Origin: Sandaracinobacteroides saxicola
GTDB taxonomy: Bacteria > Pseudomonadota > Alphaproteobacteria > Sphingomonadales > Sphingomonadaceae
DNA length: 64,000 bases
Direction of reading: 5' to 3'
Assembly: GCF_014117445.1 (NCBI RefSeq)
Contig: NZ_CP059851.1
Location: 1,116,001-1,180,000 of the forward strand
The notes under the pieces were generated by a model that did not search any database, was not told the origin of the DNA, and was given only the letters and a program-made list of their open reading frames with translations. Positions within the stretch are counted from its first letter, which is position 1; every line of letters begins with the position of its first letter. Positions 25,537 through 35,395 of the stretch are shown in pieces. The position numbers and the translations under genes were made by a program.

Positions 25537-26475
25537 ATGCGCACGCAGGCGGTTGTCTTGAATGCACCTGAGAGCCTGGCACTCGCCACGCTGGCGTTGC
25601 ATGACATGATGGCGGACGACCTGACGGTGGACATTGCGTTCAGCGGCATCAGCACAGGCACCGAGCGGCTGCTGTGGAGCGGACGGATGCCGGCATTTCC
25701 CGGCATGGGCTATCCGCTGGTGCCGGGATATGAATCGGTCGGCACAGTGGTTGCTGCGGGCGATGCTGCGCAGCATCGGATCGGTGAGACGGTGTTCGTG
25801 CCGGGCGCCAATTGCTATCACGGCGCGCGGGGCCTTTTCGGCGGGTCGGCGGCGCGCGTGGTCCTGCCCTCGGCGCGGGCCGTGACAGTTGCCGAGTCCC
25901 TGAACGAGCGGGCCGTTCTGGTGGCCCTGGCGGCGACGGCGCGGCATGCGCTTGCAGGCGGCACCGCGCTGCCTGAACTGATCGTCGGGCATGGGGTATT
26001 GGGCCGGTTGCTGGCGCGGCTGGTGATCGCGATGGGTGGTGACGCGCCGGTCATATGGGAGACGGATGCCAGGCGGCGGGCGGGTGACACCGGCTATGCC
26101 GTGGTCGATCCCAGGGATGACGACCGGCGCGACTATGGCGTGATCCTGGACGCCAGCGGGGCGGGCGACCTGCTCGACACGCTGATCGCTCGGCTGGCGC
26201 GCGGCGGGGAAATCGTGCTGGCGGGGTTTTACGAAGCCCCGATGCGCTTTGCCTTTCCGCCGGCCTTCATGCGCGAGGCAAGGCTGCGGGTGGCGGCGGA
26301 GTGGACGCCGGAGGACCTGGGCGCGGTGCTGGCGCTGGTGGAAGCCGGGCTGCTGAGCCTGGACGGATTGATCACGCATTGCCGGCCGGCTGGGGCGGCG
26401 GAGGCGGCATACAGGCAGGCATTCGGCGACGCCGATTGCCTGAAGATGCTCCTCGATTGGAGAGGCTGCGCATGA
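25537..26475 (+). CDS. bchC: 3-hydroxyethyl bacteriochlorophyllide a dehydrogenase
   Basis: Oxidises the 3-(1-hydroxyethyl) group to acetyl in bacteriochlorophyll a synthesis. The 312-residue product is a zinc-less medium-chain dehydrogenase: GISTGTERLLWSGRMP and VPGYESVGTVVAAG near the N-terminus, an NAD-binding LIVGHGVLGRLLARL, and AEWTPEDL near the end. ATG 25537 has GGGG six nt upstream and gives the family N-terminus MRTQAVVLN; ATG 25531 is also in frame. It ends in an ATGA overlap with bchX. Confidence 0.93.
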   Translation: MRTQAVVLNAPESLALATLALHDMMADDLTVDIAFSGISTGTERLLWSGRMPAFPGMGYPLVPGYESVGTVVAAGDAAQHRIGETVFVPGANCYHGARGLFGGSAARVVLPSARAVTVAESLNERAVLVALAATARHALAGGTALPELIVGHGVLGRLLARLVIAMGGDAPVIWETDARRRAGDTGYAVVDPRDDDRRDYGVILDASGAGDLLDTLIARLARGGEIVLAGFYEAPMRFAFPPAFMREARLRVAAEWTPEDLGAVLALVEAGLLSLDGLITHCRPAGAAEAAYRQAFGDADCLKMLLDWRGCA

Positions 26476-27455
26476 GCATGTATGACCCCGAGCGGTTGCG
26501 CGAGGAAGCGCGGCAGGAGCCGGATCCGGTGCACACCGGACCGGTGACCAAGGAAACGCAGATCATCGCCATCTATGGCAAGGGCGGCAGCGGCAAGAGT
26601 TTCGCGCTGGCCAACCTGTCCTACATGATGGCGCAGCAGGGCAAGCGCGTGCTGCTGATCGGTTGCGATCCGAAGAGCGACACCACGAGCCTGCTGTTCG
26701 GCGGCAAGGCAACGCCGACGATCATCGAGACGTCGTCCGCCAAGAAGCTGGCGGGCGAGGAGGTGCGGATCGAGGATGTCTGCTTCCAGCGCGACGGGGT
26801 GTTCGCGATGGAGCTGGGCGGGCCGGAAGTGGGCCGCGGCTGCGGCGGGCGCGGCATCATCCATGGCTTCGAGACGCTGGAGAAGCTGGGGTTCCATGAA
26901 TGGGGCTTCGACTATGTACTGCTGGATTTCCTGGGCGACGTGGTGTGCGGCGGCTTCGGCCTGCCGATCGCGCGGGACATGTGCCAGAAGGTGATCGTGG
27001 TTGCGTCGAATGACCTGCAATCGCTCTATGTCGCCAACAATGTCTGCAAGGCGGTGGAATATTTCCGCAAGATGGGCGGCAATGTTGGTGTGGCGGGCAT
27101 CCTGATCAACAAGGACGACGGCTCGGGCGAGGCGCAGGCCTTTGCCAGGGCGGTGGGGATTCCGGAACTGATCTCCATTCCCGCGCACGAGGATATCCGC
27201 AAGAAATCGGCCAACTACCAGATCATCGGCACGTCCGAGAGCCAGTGGGGCGTGTTGTTCGAACAGCTGGCGGAGAATGTGGCGAATGCGCCCCCGGTGC
27301 GGCCGACGCCGCTGGACCAGGATGGGCTGCTGGCGCTGTTCAAGCCGGAGGAGACGGGCGGCAATGTGACGCTGCGGCCGGCGAGCCAGGCGGACATGCG
27401 CGGCGCCGCCTATGTGGCGAAGCCGAGCCTGGAAGTGGTGTACGACGCGGTATGA
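26472..27455 (+). CDS. bchX: Chlorophyllide a reductase iron protein subunit X
   Basis: Homodimeric 4Fe-4S ATPase that feeds electrons to BchYZ, which reduces ring B of chlorophyllide a. The 327-residue NifH-like protein has the P-loop YGKGGSGKS (residues 35-43), the switch segment LIGCDPKSDTT, and conserved Cys residues in GRGCGGRG and DVVCGGFG that would bind the shared cluster. The longer N-terminal extension before the P-loop is typical of BchX compared with BchL. It overlaps bchC and bchY by 4 nt each. Confidence 0.97.
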   Translation: MSMYDPERLREEARQEPDPVHTGPVTKETQIIAIYGKGGSGKSFALANLSYMMAQQGKRVLLIGCDPKSDTTSLLFGGKATPTIIETSSAKKLAGEEVRIEDVCFQRDGVFAMELGGPEVGRGCGGRGIIHGFETLEKLGFHEWGFDYVLLDFLGDVVCGGFGLPIARDMCQKVIVVASNDLQSLYVANNVCKAVEYFRKMGGNVGVAGILINKDDGSGEAQAFARAVGIPELISIPAHEDIRKKSANYQIIGTSESQWGVLFEQLAENVANAPPVRPTPLDQDGLLALFKPEETGGNVTLRPASQADMRGAAYVAKPSLEVVYDAV

Positions 27456-29011
27456 GCGAGGTGCTGCCCTTCCCGCGGGAGCGCGACGTGCTGAGTGTGG
27501 GGGCCGTCCCCACCCCCGGCCCCTCCCCTGAGGGGGCGGGGAGTTGCTCGTCGGCGGCAACGATGAAGGAAGCGGCGGCGAAGGCGGGCAAGTCCGAGGT
27601 GCTGGCGCGCTATGCGGCGGACTATCCGGTGGACGCGGCGCGCGGTCCGCATGACCAGCCGCAGTCGATGTGTCCGGCGTTCGGGTCGTTGCGGGTGGGG
27701 CTCAGGATGCGGCGGACGGCGTCGGTGCTGTCAGGCTCGGCCTGCTGTGTCTATGGCCTGACCTTCACCAGCCATTTCTATGGGGCGAAGCGCAGCGTCG
27801 GCTATGTGCCGTTCAGCTCCGAGACGCTGGTGACGGGCAAGCTGTTCGAGGACATCCGCGACGCGGTGCACGGCCTCGCTGATCCGGCGCTGTATGACAG
27901 CATCATCGTGACCAATTTGTGCGTGCCGACGGCGTCCGGCGTGCCGCTGCAACTGCTGCCCAAGAGCATCAATGGCGTGCGCATCGTGGGTATAGACGTG
28001 CCGGGGTTCGGCGTGCCGACCCATGCCGAGGCGAAGGATGTGCTGGCCGGCGCGATGCTGGCCTACGCGCGCGGCGAGGCGGAGGCAGGCCCGGTGGCGG
28101 CGCCGCGGGAGCGGTCGGACAAGCCGACGATCACGCTGCTGGGCGAGCTGTTCCCGGCCGATCCGATGGTGATCGGGCAGTTGCTGGCGCCATTGGGGCT
28201 GGCGGCGGGGCCGGTGGTGCCGACGCGGGAGTGGCGGGAGCTGTATGCGGCGCTCGACTGCGCGGCGGTGGCGGCGATCCATCCCTTCTATACCGCGAGC
28301 GTGCGGGAGTTCGAGGGCGCCGGCCGCAAGGTGTTGGGCTCGGCACCGGTGGGGCGCGATGGCACGGCCGCCTGGCTGGACGCGGTGGGCGAGGCCTGCG
28401 GGATTGCGAAAGGCGCGGTGGATGCGGCGAAGAACCGCTTCCTGCCGGCGATCGCTGGCGCGCTGGCGGCGATGCCGATCAGGGGTCGGGTGACGGTGAG
28501 CGGTTATGAGGGCAGCGAGCTGCTGGTGGCGCGGCTGCTGATCGAGAGCGGCGCCGACGTGCCCTATGTCGGCACGGCCTGCCCGAAGACGCGATGGAGC
28601 GAGCCGGACCGGGCGTGGCTGGAAGCGAAGGGTTGCCGGGTGCAGTATCGCGCCAGCCTGGAGCAGGATCTGGCGGCGATTGCGGAGTATGGCCCTGATC
28701 TGGCGATCGGGACGACGCCGGTAGTGCAGCATGCCAAGGCAAAGGGGCTGCCGGCGCTGTATTTCACCAACCTGATTTCTGCCCGGCCGCTGATGGGGCC
28801 GGCGGGGGCGGGTTCGCTGGCCACGGTAGTGAACGGTGCGATGGCGAACCGGGATCGCATGGTGAAGATGCGCGGCTTCTTCGAAGGCGTGGCGGAGGGG
28901 CCGAACGCCGGCATCTGGCAGGGCAAGCCGGTCGATCGGCCGGAGTTCCGGGCGAAGTTCGCGGCCCGGCGGATCGCGGCGGCAAAGGCCGAGGAGGCGG
29001 TAGGCGTATGA
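27452..29011 (+). CDS. bchY: Chlorophyllide a reductase subunit Y
   Basis: NifD-like catalytic subunit of the chlorin reductase. The 519-residue product has the cluster-binding Cys residues in QSMCPAFG, the [10 protein letters not shown] block and TNLCVP, then [16 protein letters not shown] and [15 protein letters not shown]. Residues about 20-31 ([12 protein letters not shown]) are encoded by a GC-rich interspersed repeat and do not look like family sequence. It starts in an ATGA overlap with bchX and ends in an ATGA overlap with bchZ. Confidence 0.95.
   Translation: MSEVLPFPRERDVLSVGAVPTPGPSPEGAGSCSSAATMKEAAAKAGKSEVLARYAADYPVDAARGPHDQPQSMCPAFGSLRVGLRMRRTASVLSGSACCVYGLTFTSHFYGAKRSVGYVPFSSETLVTGKLFEDIRDAVHGLADPALYDSIIVTNLCVPTASGVPLQLLPKSINGVRIVGIDVPGFGVPTHAEAKDVLAGAMLAYARGEAEAGPVAAPRERSDKPTITLLGELFPADPMVIGQLLAPLGLAAGPVVPTREWRELYAALDCAAVAAIHPFYTASVREFEGAGRKVLGSAPVGRDGTAAWLDAVGEACGIAKGAVDAAKNRFLPAIAGALAAMPIRGRVTVSGYEGSELLVARLLIESGADVPYVGTACPKTRWSEPDRAWLEAKGCRVQYRASLEQDLAAIAEYGPDLAIGTTPVVQHAKAKGLPALYFTNLISARPLMGPAGAGSLATVVNGAMANRDRMVKMRGFFEGVAEGPNAGIWQGKPVDRPEFRAKFAARRIAAAKAEEAVGV
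27507..27543. repeat. GC-rich palindromic repeat inside the 5' part of bchY
   Basis: CCCCACCCCCGGCCCCTCCC followed by TGAGGGGGCGGGGAG forms a C-rich/G-rich hairpin. Its sequence style matches intergenic C-rich repeats near 51.1 kb and 34.0 kb rather than the surrounding codons. It stays in frame and adds about 12 Pro/Gly/Ser residues to BchY. Confidence 0.5.
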
Positions 29012-30459
29012 CGCTGATCCTCGATCATGACCGGGCCGGCGGATACTGGGGGGCGGTTTACGCCTTTACAGCGATCAAGGGATTGCAGGTGATCATCGAT
29101 GGTCCGGTGGGGTGCGAGAACCTGCCGGTGACGTCGGTGCTGCATTATACCGACGGGCTGCCGCCGCATGAATTGCCGATCGTGGTCACCGGGCTGGGCG
29201 AGCAGGAACTGGGGCGCGACGGCACCGAGGCGGCGATGAAGCGCGCGTGGAAGACGCTCGATCCCGATCTGCCCGCCGTCGTCGTCACCGGATCGATCGC
29301 CGAGATGATCGGCGGCGGGGTGACGCCGGAGGGGACGAACATCCAGCGCTTCCTGCCGCGCACCATCGACGAGGACCAATGGCAATCCGCCGACCGCGCG
29401 CTGACCTGGCTGTGGACGCAGTTCGGGGTGAAGAAGGTGCCCGCGGCCCGGGTGCTGAAGGAAGGGCAGAAGCCGAAGGTCAACATCATCGGGCCGACCT
29501 ATGGCATGTTCAACATGGTGTCGGACCTCGCCGAAATCCGGCGGTTGATCGAGGGGATCGGCGCCGAGGTGAACATGACCTTCCCGCTGGGCAGCCATCT
29601 GGCGGACGTGAAGAAGCTGGCGGATGCCAGCGTGAACGTCTGCCTGTATCGCGAGTTCGGGCGCGGGCTGTGCGAGACGCTGGAGCGGCCCTATTTGCAG
29701 GCGCCGATCGGGCTGGAGAGCACGACGGCCTTCCTGCGGACGCTGGGCGAGTTGACCGGGCTGGACCCGGAGCCGTTCATCGAAAGCGAAAAGCACACGA
29801 CGCTGAAGCCTTTGTGGGACCTGTGGCGCAGCGTGACGCAGGATTTCTATGCCACCGCGAGTTTCGCCGTGGTCGCGACCGAGACCTATGCCCGGGGTTT
29901 GCGCAACTTCCTGGAAGTGGACATGGGGCTGCCCTGCGCCTTCTCCTTCAGCCGCAGTGCCGGGGTGAAGCCGGACAATGCGGCGGTGAAGGAAGCGGTG
30001 CGGACCACGTCTCCGCTGGTGGTGTTCGGCAGTTTCAACGAGCGGATGTATATCGCCGAGACCGGCAGCCGGTCGATGTATGTGGCGGCGTCCTTTCCGG
30101 GAATCGCGATCCGGCGGGCGACGGGAACGCCCTTCATGGGCTATGCCGGCGCGACCTGGGTGATGCAGGAAGTGTGCAACGCGCTGTTCGACGCGCTGTT
30201 CAATATCATCCCGCTGTCGACGCAGATGGATGCCGTGGAGGCGACGCCGGCGCGCGGTCTGCGCGAGCTGCTGTGGGACGATGAGGCCAAGGCCGAGCTG
30301 GACGCGCTGGTGGAGCGGCAGCCGGTGCTGGTCAGGATTTCGACCGCGAAGCGCCTGCGCGATGCCGCCGAGCGCCATGCGCGCGCCGCCGGCGAGGCGA
30401 AGGTGACGCCCGAGCGGCTGGCCGCCGCGCAGGCCCAGTTTGAAAGTCTGGCGGCATGA
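29008..30459 (+). CDS. bchZ: Chlorophyllide a reductase subunit Z
   Basis: NifK-like partner of BchY. The 483-residue product starts [18 protein letters not shown], with [10 protein letters not shown] carrying a cluster Cys, [13 protein letters not shown], and the C-terminal region [42 protein letters not shown]-type block that is conserved in BchZ. It begins in an ATGA overlap with bchY. 106 nt separate it from pufB; I see no PpsR palindrome or clear new promoter there, so puf may depend partly on read-through from bchC. Confidence 0.96.
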   Translation: MTLILDHDRAGGYWGAVYAFTAIKGLQVIIDGPVGCENLPVTSVLHYTDGLPPHELPIVVTGLGEQELGRDGTEAAMKRAWKTLDPDLPAVVVTGSIAEMIGGGVTPEGTNIQRFLPRTIDEDQWQSADRALTWLWTQFGVKKVPAARVLKEGQKPKVNIIGPTYGMFNMVSDLAEIRRLIEGIGAEVNMTFPLGSHLADVKKLADASVNVCLYREFGRGLCETLERPYLQAPIGLESTTAFLRTLGELTGLDPEPFIESEKHTTLKPLWDLWRSVTQDFYATASFAVVATETYARGLRNFLEVDMGLPCAFSFSRSAGVKPDNAAVKEAVRTTSPLVVFGSFNERMYIAETGSRSMYVAASFPGIAIRRATGTPFMGYAGATWVMQEVCNALFDALFNIIPLSTQMDAVEATPARGLRELLWDDEAKAELDALVERQPVLVRISTAKRLRDAAERHARAAGEAKVTPERLAAAQAQFESLAA

Positions 30460-30565
30460 GCCGCCGGCTTCCCCCCATCTCCGTTGCACCGTTGTGCAGC
30501 GAAGATCCGCCGGAGGAGGGCAACGTCGCCGTTCTCAGCCGTCGGCCAGACATGGAGAAGAGACT

Positions 30566-30769
30566 ATGAGCGATAATAACAGGCATCTCAGCGATGCAGA
30601 GGCGAAGGAATTCCACGGCCTGTTCATGATGAGCTTCATCGTGTTCACGATCGTGGCGATCATCGCCCACTTCCTCGTGTGGAACTGGCGGCCTTGGCTG
30701 CCGGGGCCGACTGGTTATGCAACGCCGGCTGCCGCATCTTCGACGATGCAAACGCCTGCTGCTTCCTGA
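30566..30769 (+). CDS. pufB: Light-harvesting 1 beta polypeptide
   Basis: Core antenna subunit that binds bacteriochlorophyll in the ring round the reaction centre. 67 residues: a polar N-terminus, then [33 protein letters not shown] with His17 and the Mg-ligand His35, and Trp44 nine residues on. The C-terminal tail ([19 protein letters not shown]) is an Ala/Pro/Thr extension beyond the usual WLPG end and would lie in the periplasm. GGAG stands about 10 nt before ATG. Confidence 0.97.
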   Translation: MSDNNRHLSDAEAKEFHGLFMMSFIVFTIVAIIAHFLVWNWRPWLPGPTGYATPAAASSTMQTPAAS

Positions 30770-30781
30770 GGAGAGACGACC

Positions 30782-30961
30782 ATGTGGAGAATCTGGCAAA
30801 CATTTGAACCTCGTCGGACGCTGACCGCGCTGGCGATCTTCCTGTTCACGCTGGCAATCCTGATCCATTTCATCCTGTTGAGCACGGATCGCTTCAACTG
30901 GCTGGATGGCCCGGCGCCGAAGGCAGCGATGCCCGCGGCGGCGGCAACGGCGGCGCCGTAG
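30782..30961 (+). CDS. pufA: Light-harvesting 1 alpha polypeptide
   Basis: 59-residue partner of Puf[13 protein letters not shown] at the N-terminus is typical, followed by one membrane helix ending with the Mg-ligand His29 in [17 protein letters not shown], Trp40 being 11 residues on. The last 16 residues ([17 protein letters not shown]) form an Ala/Pro tail on the periplasmic side. It follows pufB by 12 nt, with GAGGAGAG upstream. Confidence 0.97.
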   Translation: MWRIWQTFEPRRTLTALAIFLFTLAILIHFILLSTDRFNWLDGPAPKAAMPAAAATAAP

Positions 30962-30978
30962 GATCACCATCCTGCCGA

Positions 30979-31033
30979 CGTCGCGTTGACGAAAGAAGGC
31001 GCGACGGATGCAACCCGCGACGGATTGCGTCCG
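30979..31033 (+). other. Intercistronic hairpins between pufA and pufL
   Basis: In the 143-nt gap two stems can form: CGTCGCG (30979-30985) with CGCGACG (31000-31006), and CGGATGCAA (31005-31013) with TTGCGTCCG (31025-31033, one wobble). They share two bases, so they may alternate. In Rhodobacter, hairpins at this site protect pufBA mRNA from 3' decay and give more antenna than reaction-centre message. A similar role here is inference. Confidence 0.5.
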
Positions 31034-31104
31034 CCCGCTTTCAACAGAATACCCGCCGGCGGTGCTGCGCTGGCCGAGAGAGGCATGGGACGGAAGGACC
31101 CGAG

Positions 31105-31929
31105 ATGGCACTGCTCAGCTTTGAACGGAAATACCGTGTTCGAGGAGGCACGCTGATCGGCGGTGACCTGTTCGACTATTGGGTAGGGCCTTTCTATGTC
31201 GGTTTCTTCGGCATCACCACGGCCTTTTTCGCGGCGCTGGGAACGGCGCTGATCCTGTACGGCGCGGCCATCGGGCCGACATGGAACCCGTGGCTGATCA
31301 GCATCGCGCCGCCGGACATCAGCTATGGCCTGGCGCTGGCGCCGCTGCGGGAAGGCGGGCTCTGGCAGATCATCACGATCTGCGCGATCGGTGCCTTTGG
31401 CAGCTGGGCGCTGCGGGAAGTGGAAATCTGCCGCAAGCTGGGCATTGGTTACCATGTGCCGATCGCGTTTGGCGTGGCGATCTTCGCCTATGTGACGCTG
31501 GTGGTGATCCGGCCGCTGCTGCTGGGGGCATGGGGGTTCGGTTTCCCCTATGGCATCTTCAGCCACCTGGATTGGGTGTCGAACACCGGATACCAGTATC
31601 TGCACTTCCATTATAACCCGGCGCACATGCTGGCGGTGAGTTTCTTCTTCACCACGACGCTGGCGCTGGCGCTGCATGGCTCGCTGATCCTGTCGTCGGT
31701 CAATCCGGCGAAGGGCGAGACGGTGAAGTCGCCGGAATATGAGGACACCTTCTTCCGCGATCTCGTCGGCTATTCCGTGGGGGAGCTGGGCATTCACCGG
31801 CTGGGGCTGTTCCTGGCGCTGAACGCCGGCTTCTGGAGCGCGGTGTGCATCGTCATCAGCGGTCCCTTCTGGACGCGCGGCTGGCCGGAATGGTGGACCT
31901 GGTGGCTTAACCTGCCGATCTGGTCGTAA
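31105..31929 (+). CDS. pufL: Photosynthetic reaction centre L subunit
   Basis: One of two membrane subunits holding the special pair, bacteriopheophytin and QA/QB. 274 residues with five membrane helices. [26 protein letters not shown]-type start, [27 protein letters not shown], the special-pair His region [17 protein letters not shown], and the iron and QB ligands in [21 protein letters not shown] are all seen. It starts 143 nt after pufA and is followed by pufM after 19 nt. Confidence 0.98.
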   Translation: MALLSFERKYRVRGGTLIGGDLFDYWVGPFYVGFFGITTAFFAALGTALILYGAAIGPTWNPWLISIAPPDISYGLALAPLREGGLWQIITICAIGAFGSWALREVEICRKLGIGYHVPIAFGVAIFAYVTLVVIRPLLLGAWGFGFPYGIFSHLDWVSNTGYQYLHFHYNPAHMLAVSFFFTTTLALALHGSLILSSVNPAKGETVKSPEYEDTFFRDLVGYSVGELGIHRLGLFLALNAGFWSAVCIVISGPFWTRGWPEWWTWWLNLPIWS

Positions 31930-31948
31930 CGGATAAAGGGGAGCGATC

Positions 31949-32917
31949 ATGGCGACCTATCAGAATTTCTTCACCCAGGTGCAGCTGCGCGGACCGGCCG
32001 AATATGGACCGGTGGCGAAGGACAGCGAACCGCGCACCGGCACCCCGGGCTTTTCCGCCCTGATGGGGCGGCTGGGCGGCGCGCAGATCGGCCCGATCTA
32101 TCTGGGCAAGCTGGGCCTCATCTCTTTGTTCACCGGGTTCATCGCGTTCGAGATCATCGGGCTGAACATGTGGGCGTCGGTCAACTGGGATCCGGTGCAG
32201 TTCGTGCGGCAACTGCCGTGGCTGGCGCTGGAGCCGCCGGGGCCGGAATGGGGATTGAAGGTGATCCCGCCGCTGGCGCAGGGGGGGTGGTGGCTGATCG
32301 CCGGCTTCTTCCTGACGGTTTCGGTGCTGACCTGGTGGTTGCGCACCTATCGCCGGGCGAAGGCGCTGGGCATGGGCACGCATGTTGCCTGGGCATTCGC
32401 CAGCGCCATCTGGCTCTATCTGGTGCTGGGCTTCATCCGGCCGGTGATGATGGGCAGCTGGAGCGAGGCGGTGCCGTTCGGCATCTTCCCGCACCTGGAT
32501 TGGACCGCGGCGTTCAGCATCCGATACGGCAACCTGTTCTACAATCCGTTCCACGCGCTCTCGATCGCCTTCCTTTACGGGTCGACGCTGCTGTTCGCGA
32601 TGCACGGCGCCACCATCCTGGCGGTGGGGCGCTATGGCGGCGAGCGTGAGCTGGAGCAGATCACCGACCGCGGCACGGCATCCGAGCGCGCGGCGCTGTT
32701 CTGGCGCTGGACGATGGGCTGGAACGCCACGATGGAATCGATCCATCGCTGGTCCTGGTGGTTCGCGGTGCTGACCACGCTGACCGGGGGCATCGGCATC
32801 CTGCTGACCGGCACGGTCGTGGACAACTGGTATCTGTGGGCGGTGCAGCATCATTATGCGCCGGCCTATCCCCCCACCGGGGTCGTCGATCCCCTTCTGT
32901 CGGGAGCCGCGCAATGA
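31949..32917 (+). CDS. pufM: Photosynthetic reaction centre M subunit
   Basis: Partner of PufL. 322 residues: the N-terminal [15 protein letters not shown], five membrane helices, the special-pair His in [44 protein letters not shown], and the iron/QA segment [25 protein letters not shown]. The C-terminus is extended past [10 protein letters not shown], as in species that carry a bound PufC. The stop overlaps the pufC start. Confidence 0.98.
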   Translation: MATYQNFFTQVQLRGPAEYGPVAKDSEPRTGTPGFSALMGRLGGAQIGPIYLGKLGLISLFTGFIAFEIIGLNMWASVNWDPVQFVRQLPWLALEPPGPEWGLKVIPPLAQGGWWLIAGFFLTVSVLTWWLRTYRRAKALGMGTHVAWAFASAIWLYLVLGFIRPVMMGSWSEAVPFGIFPHLDWTAAFSIRYGNLFYNPFHALSIAFLYGSTLLFAMHGATILAVGRYGGERELEQITDRGTASERAALFWRWTMGWNATMESIHRWSWWFAVLTTLTGGIGILLTGTVVDNWYLWAVQHHYAPAYPPTGVVDPLLSGAAQ

Positions 32918-34017
32918 TGACGGGACGCACAACCGCTGCCCTGCTGGGCATGTCGCTGGCGCTGACCGGGTGCGAGCTGGGCACCAAGGTCGTGAGCCAG
33001 AACGGCTATCGCGGCACGGGGATGGACCAGATCGTCACCAAATCCTCGCTGACGAAGGCGAAGGCCGACAATGTCGTGCCGCCGCCGCCCTATCCGCTGG
33101 AAAGCCGCGACGGCGAACTGGCGAAGGACACCTACGAGAATGTCCAGGTGCTGGGCGACATCAGCAGCGAGGAATTCAACCGGCTGATGATCTCGATCAC
33201 GGAATGGGTGTCGCCGGACGGCTCGCCGGGGGGTGGCTGCAACTACTGCCACAATCCGGAGAACCTGGCGTCCGACGAGGTCTATACCAAGGTGGTGGCG
33301 CGCAAGATGATCGCCATGACCCGGCAGATCAACAGCAACTGGAAAAGCCATGTGCAGGGCACGGGCGTCACCTGCTGGACCTGTCACCGCGGCAAGAATG
33401 TGCCCGACAACAAATGGGCGATGCAGGTGCCGGGCAATCCGATGACCATCCGCGGCAACAAGCGGGGGCAGAACAGCCCGGTGGTGGCCGTGGGATACAG
33501 CTCGCTGCCGAACGACATCTTCGCGCCCTATCTGTGGGGATCGCAGGAGATCCGGGTGAACAGCCAGAAGGCGTTGCCTTCGGACCATTATGCCTCGATC
33601 CACTCGACCGAGCGCACCTATGGCTTGATGATGCGCTTTTCGACCGCGCTGGGGGTCAATTGCACCTACTGCCACAACAGCAACAATTTCGGGAAGTGGA
33701 CGGGCAGCACGCCGCAGCGGGTGACCGCCTGGTACGGCATCCGGATGGCGCGCGATATCAACAACAACTATATCGACACGGTGGCGAACGTGATGCCGGC
33801 GAAACGGCTGGGGCCGGCGGGCGATGCCTATAAGGTGAACTGCGCGACCTGCCACCAGGGCGTGAACAAGCCATTGAACGGCGTGAGCATGCTGCCCGAT
33901 CATCCGGCGCTGGCGGGCCCGCGGATGCCGGTGGCACCGGTCGCTGCGCCCGTGGTGGCGACGCCGGCCGCGCCGGCAACGCCGGTTGCCGCGGCTGCGG
34001 CTGCACCCGCCGCCTGA
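32914..34017 (+). CDS. pufC: Reaction-centre tetraheme cytochrome c subunit
   Basis: Donates electrons to the oxidised special pair from the periplasmic side. 367 residues. A lipoprotein signal ends in LALTGC (Cys20), so the mature protein is probably lipid-anchored. Four heme motifs are visible: CNYCH (109-113), CWTCH (154-158), CTYCH (250-254) and CATCH (310-314). The last 35 residues are an Ala/Pro/Val repeat tail. It closes the puf operon and is followed by a strong terminator. It overlaps pufM by 4 nt. Confidence 0.97.
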   Translation: MMTGRTTAALLGMSLALTGCELGTKVVSQNGYRGTGMDQIVTKSSLTKAKADNVVPPPPYPLESRDGELAKDTYENVQVLGDISSEEFNRLMISITEWVSPDGSPGGGCNYCHNPENLASDEVYTKVVARKMIAMTRQINSNWKSHVQGTGVTCWTCHRGKNVPDNKWAMQVPGNPMTIRGNKRGQNSPVVAVGYSSLPNDIFAPYLWGSQEIRVNSQKALPSDHYASIHSTERTYGLMMRFSTALGVNCTYCHNSNNFGKWTGSTPQRVTAWYGIRMARDINNNYIDTVANVMPAKRLGPAGDAYKVNCATCHQGVNKPLNGVSMLPDHPALAGPRMPVAPVAAPVVATPAAPATPVAAAAAAPAA

Positions 34018-34041
34018 GCAGGCGCTTCGCTGACACCCATG

Positions 34042-34074
34042 ACCCTCTCCCTTCGGGGGGAGGGTTTCTTTTTT
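34042..34074 (+). terminator. Rho-independent terminator of the puf operon
   Basis: The stem ACCCTCTCCC pairs with GGGGGAGGGT (one G-T) around a TTCG tetraloop and is followed by TTTCTTTTTT. It lies 25 nt after the pufC stop and before the convergent puhE. Confidence 0.92.
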
Positions 34075-34098
34075 GGTACGGGAGGTCGACGTGTGCCG

Positions 34099-34875
34099 CT
34101 ATGTCTTTGAGCGGGCGGAGCGGGGCATGGCCCAGCGCCACAGGGCGCTGTCCTTGATGGGAAGCATCAGGAACAGATGTTCGATCAGGCCGAGCGCGGA
34201 AAGCGTGGCGAGGATGGCCGCGGCAGTCTGGCCGCCGCTGCCCGGCGGCAAGGCGAGGGCCGCGGTTGCGAAATGCCAGACCAGGGCGGCGCAGCCCATG
34301 ATCGAAAGCGGGAACAGCGGGTTCATGGCGCGGCGGCGGAAATAGCTGCCGAGGTAGGCGAGATGGTCGGGCAGCATCTCGGCCGAGAGGTTGGCGACGC
34401 CGAGATGGATGTTGAGCTTGGACGACAGTCTGAGCGCGAACAGCAGCGCGAAGCTGTGCGCGGCGAGCATGTTGGCGGCGTTCCAGCTGACGGCGTAGAG
34501 CGCGACAAGCGTGGCGGCGAGCGCCAGTTCATGATGGATGAGGGTGGCTGCGGCGGCGCGGAAGCGGGCGAAGCCGCGGAGGTCGGGGGCGGCGTGGCCG
34601 CGATTGGGTCCGGTAACGAAGCCCATCAGGAAGGCGGTCTCATGCCAGCCCCAGAGGGTGAGCGCGGCCAGAAAGGCGACGATGGCGCCGGCGCCGTCGG
34701 TGACCGCGGTGCTCCACAGGACGGCGAACGTGGCGAAGCCAGCGAGGAAGGTGAGGGCGAGCAGGCTGCCGCCGTGGGTGCTGCGCGGGCGCCGGTCCAG
34801 CCAGAGGATGGCGCCGGTGCCGACGAACCAGCCGAGCATCACGATCGGCAGCGCGGGCCAGAAGGCCGCGATCAT
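34099..34875 (-). CDS. puhE: Photosynthetic complex assembly protein PuhE (DUF3623)
   Basis: A 258-residue membrane protein with about seven hydrophobic segments. Typical parts are FLAALTLWGWHETAFLMGFVTGP, RAAAATLIHHELALA and LSSKLNIHLGVANLSAEMLPDHLAYLGSYF. In Rhodobacter its loss affects bacteriochlorophyll synthesis and antenna assembly, and its exact role is unsettled. In many relatives acsF lies between puhC and puhE; here puhE follows puhC directly after 22 nt. Confidence 0.92.
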   Translation of the reverse strand: MIAAFWPALPIVMLGWFVGTGAILWLDRRPRSTHGGSLLALTFLAGFATFAVLWSTAVTDGAGAIVAFLAALTLWGWHETAFLMGFVTGPNRGHAAPDLRGFARFRAAAATLIHHELALAATLVALYAVSWNAANMLAAHSFALLFALRLSSKLNIHLGVANLSAEMLPDHLAYLGSYFRRRAMNPLFPLSIMGCAALVWHFATAALALPPGSGGQTAAAILATLSALGLIEHLFLMLPIKDSALWRWAMPRSARSKT

Positions 34876-34897
34876 GATCGTGGTCGCGCCCGAGCGC

Positions 34898-35395
34898 TCA
34901 TGGGGAGGGCGGCGTGGGCAGCGGCGCGATGCCCGGAAGCAGGGCGGCGAAGGCGTTGCGGTTGGTGGCGCCGAAGGAGCCGACCTCGATCACGCGACCG
35001 GTGGCGAGGTCGGTCAGCGACAGCTCGCCATTGGCCCAGGCGGTGAGGCGGAAGGGGGTTTCAGGGCTTTTGCCGGCGAGCCGCCGTTCGCGGGCGAGGC
35101 CGCGCATCACGCCACGGATGAAACCGTTGGTGCTGCCCGCCTGGACGCTGCCGGCAACGGCGCCGGTTTTGGCGTCGAGGATCTGCACGCCGCCGCCTGG
35201 CGCGTCGAGGAAGCGCAGGTCACGGCTGGCGAGCGCCTTGGTCTGCGCGGCGGCGCGCAGCGCGACCGGATCGGCGGATTGTGCGACCCAGCCGAGGCGG
35301 ACGGCCGTGGTCAGCAGCAGGGTGGTGGCGATCAGGCCGCCGGCCAGCAGCAGCATGGCGCGGGGAAAGGGCTCGGCGTGGTGGTCGTGGCTCAT
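34898..35395 (-). CDS. puhC: Photosynthetic complex assembly protein PuhC
   Basis: A 165-residue protein with one N-terminal membrane anchor (AMLLLAGGLIATTLLLTTAVRLG) and a soluble periplasmic domain with LRFLDAPGGGVQILDAKTG, GFIRGVMRGLARERR and PFRLTAWANGELSLTDL, the conserved pieces of PuhC. Needed for efficient reaction-centre/LH1 assembly in Rhodobacter. The Asp/His-rich start MSHDHHAEPFPR is also typical. It overlaps puhB (ATGA). Confidence 0.92.
   Translation of the reverse strand: MSHDHHAEPFPRAMLLLAGGLIATTLLLTTAVRLGWVAQSADPVALRAAAQTKALASRDLRFLDAPGGGVQILDAKTGAVAGSVQAGSTNGFIRGVMRGLARERRLAGKSPETPFRLTAWANGELSLTDLATGRVIEVGSFGATNRNAFAALLPGIAPLPTPPSP

Noticed and set aside
30460-30565. Possible pufQ or PpsR site upstream of pufB
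   Set aside because: No open frame of suitable length and no TGT-N12-ACA palindrome in this 106-nt gap.
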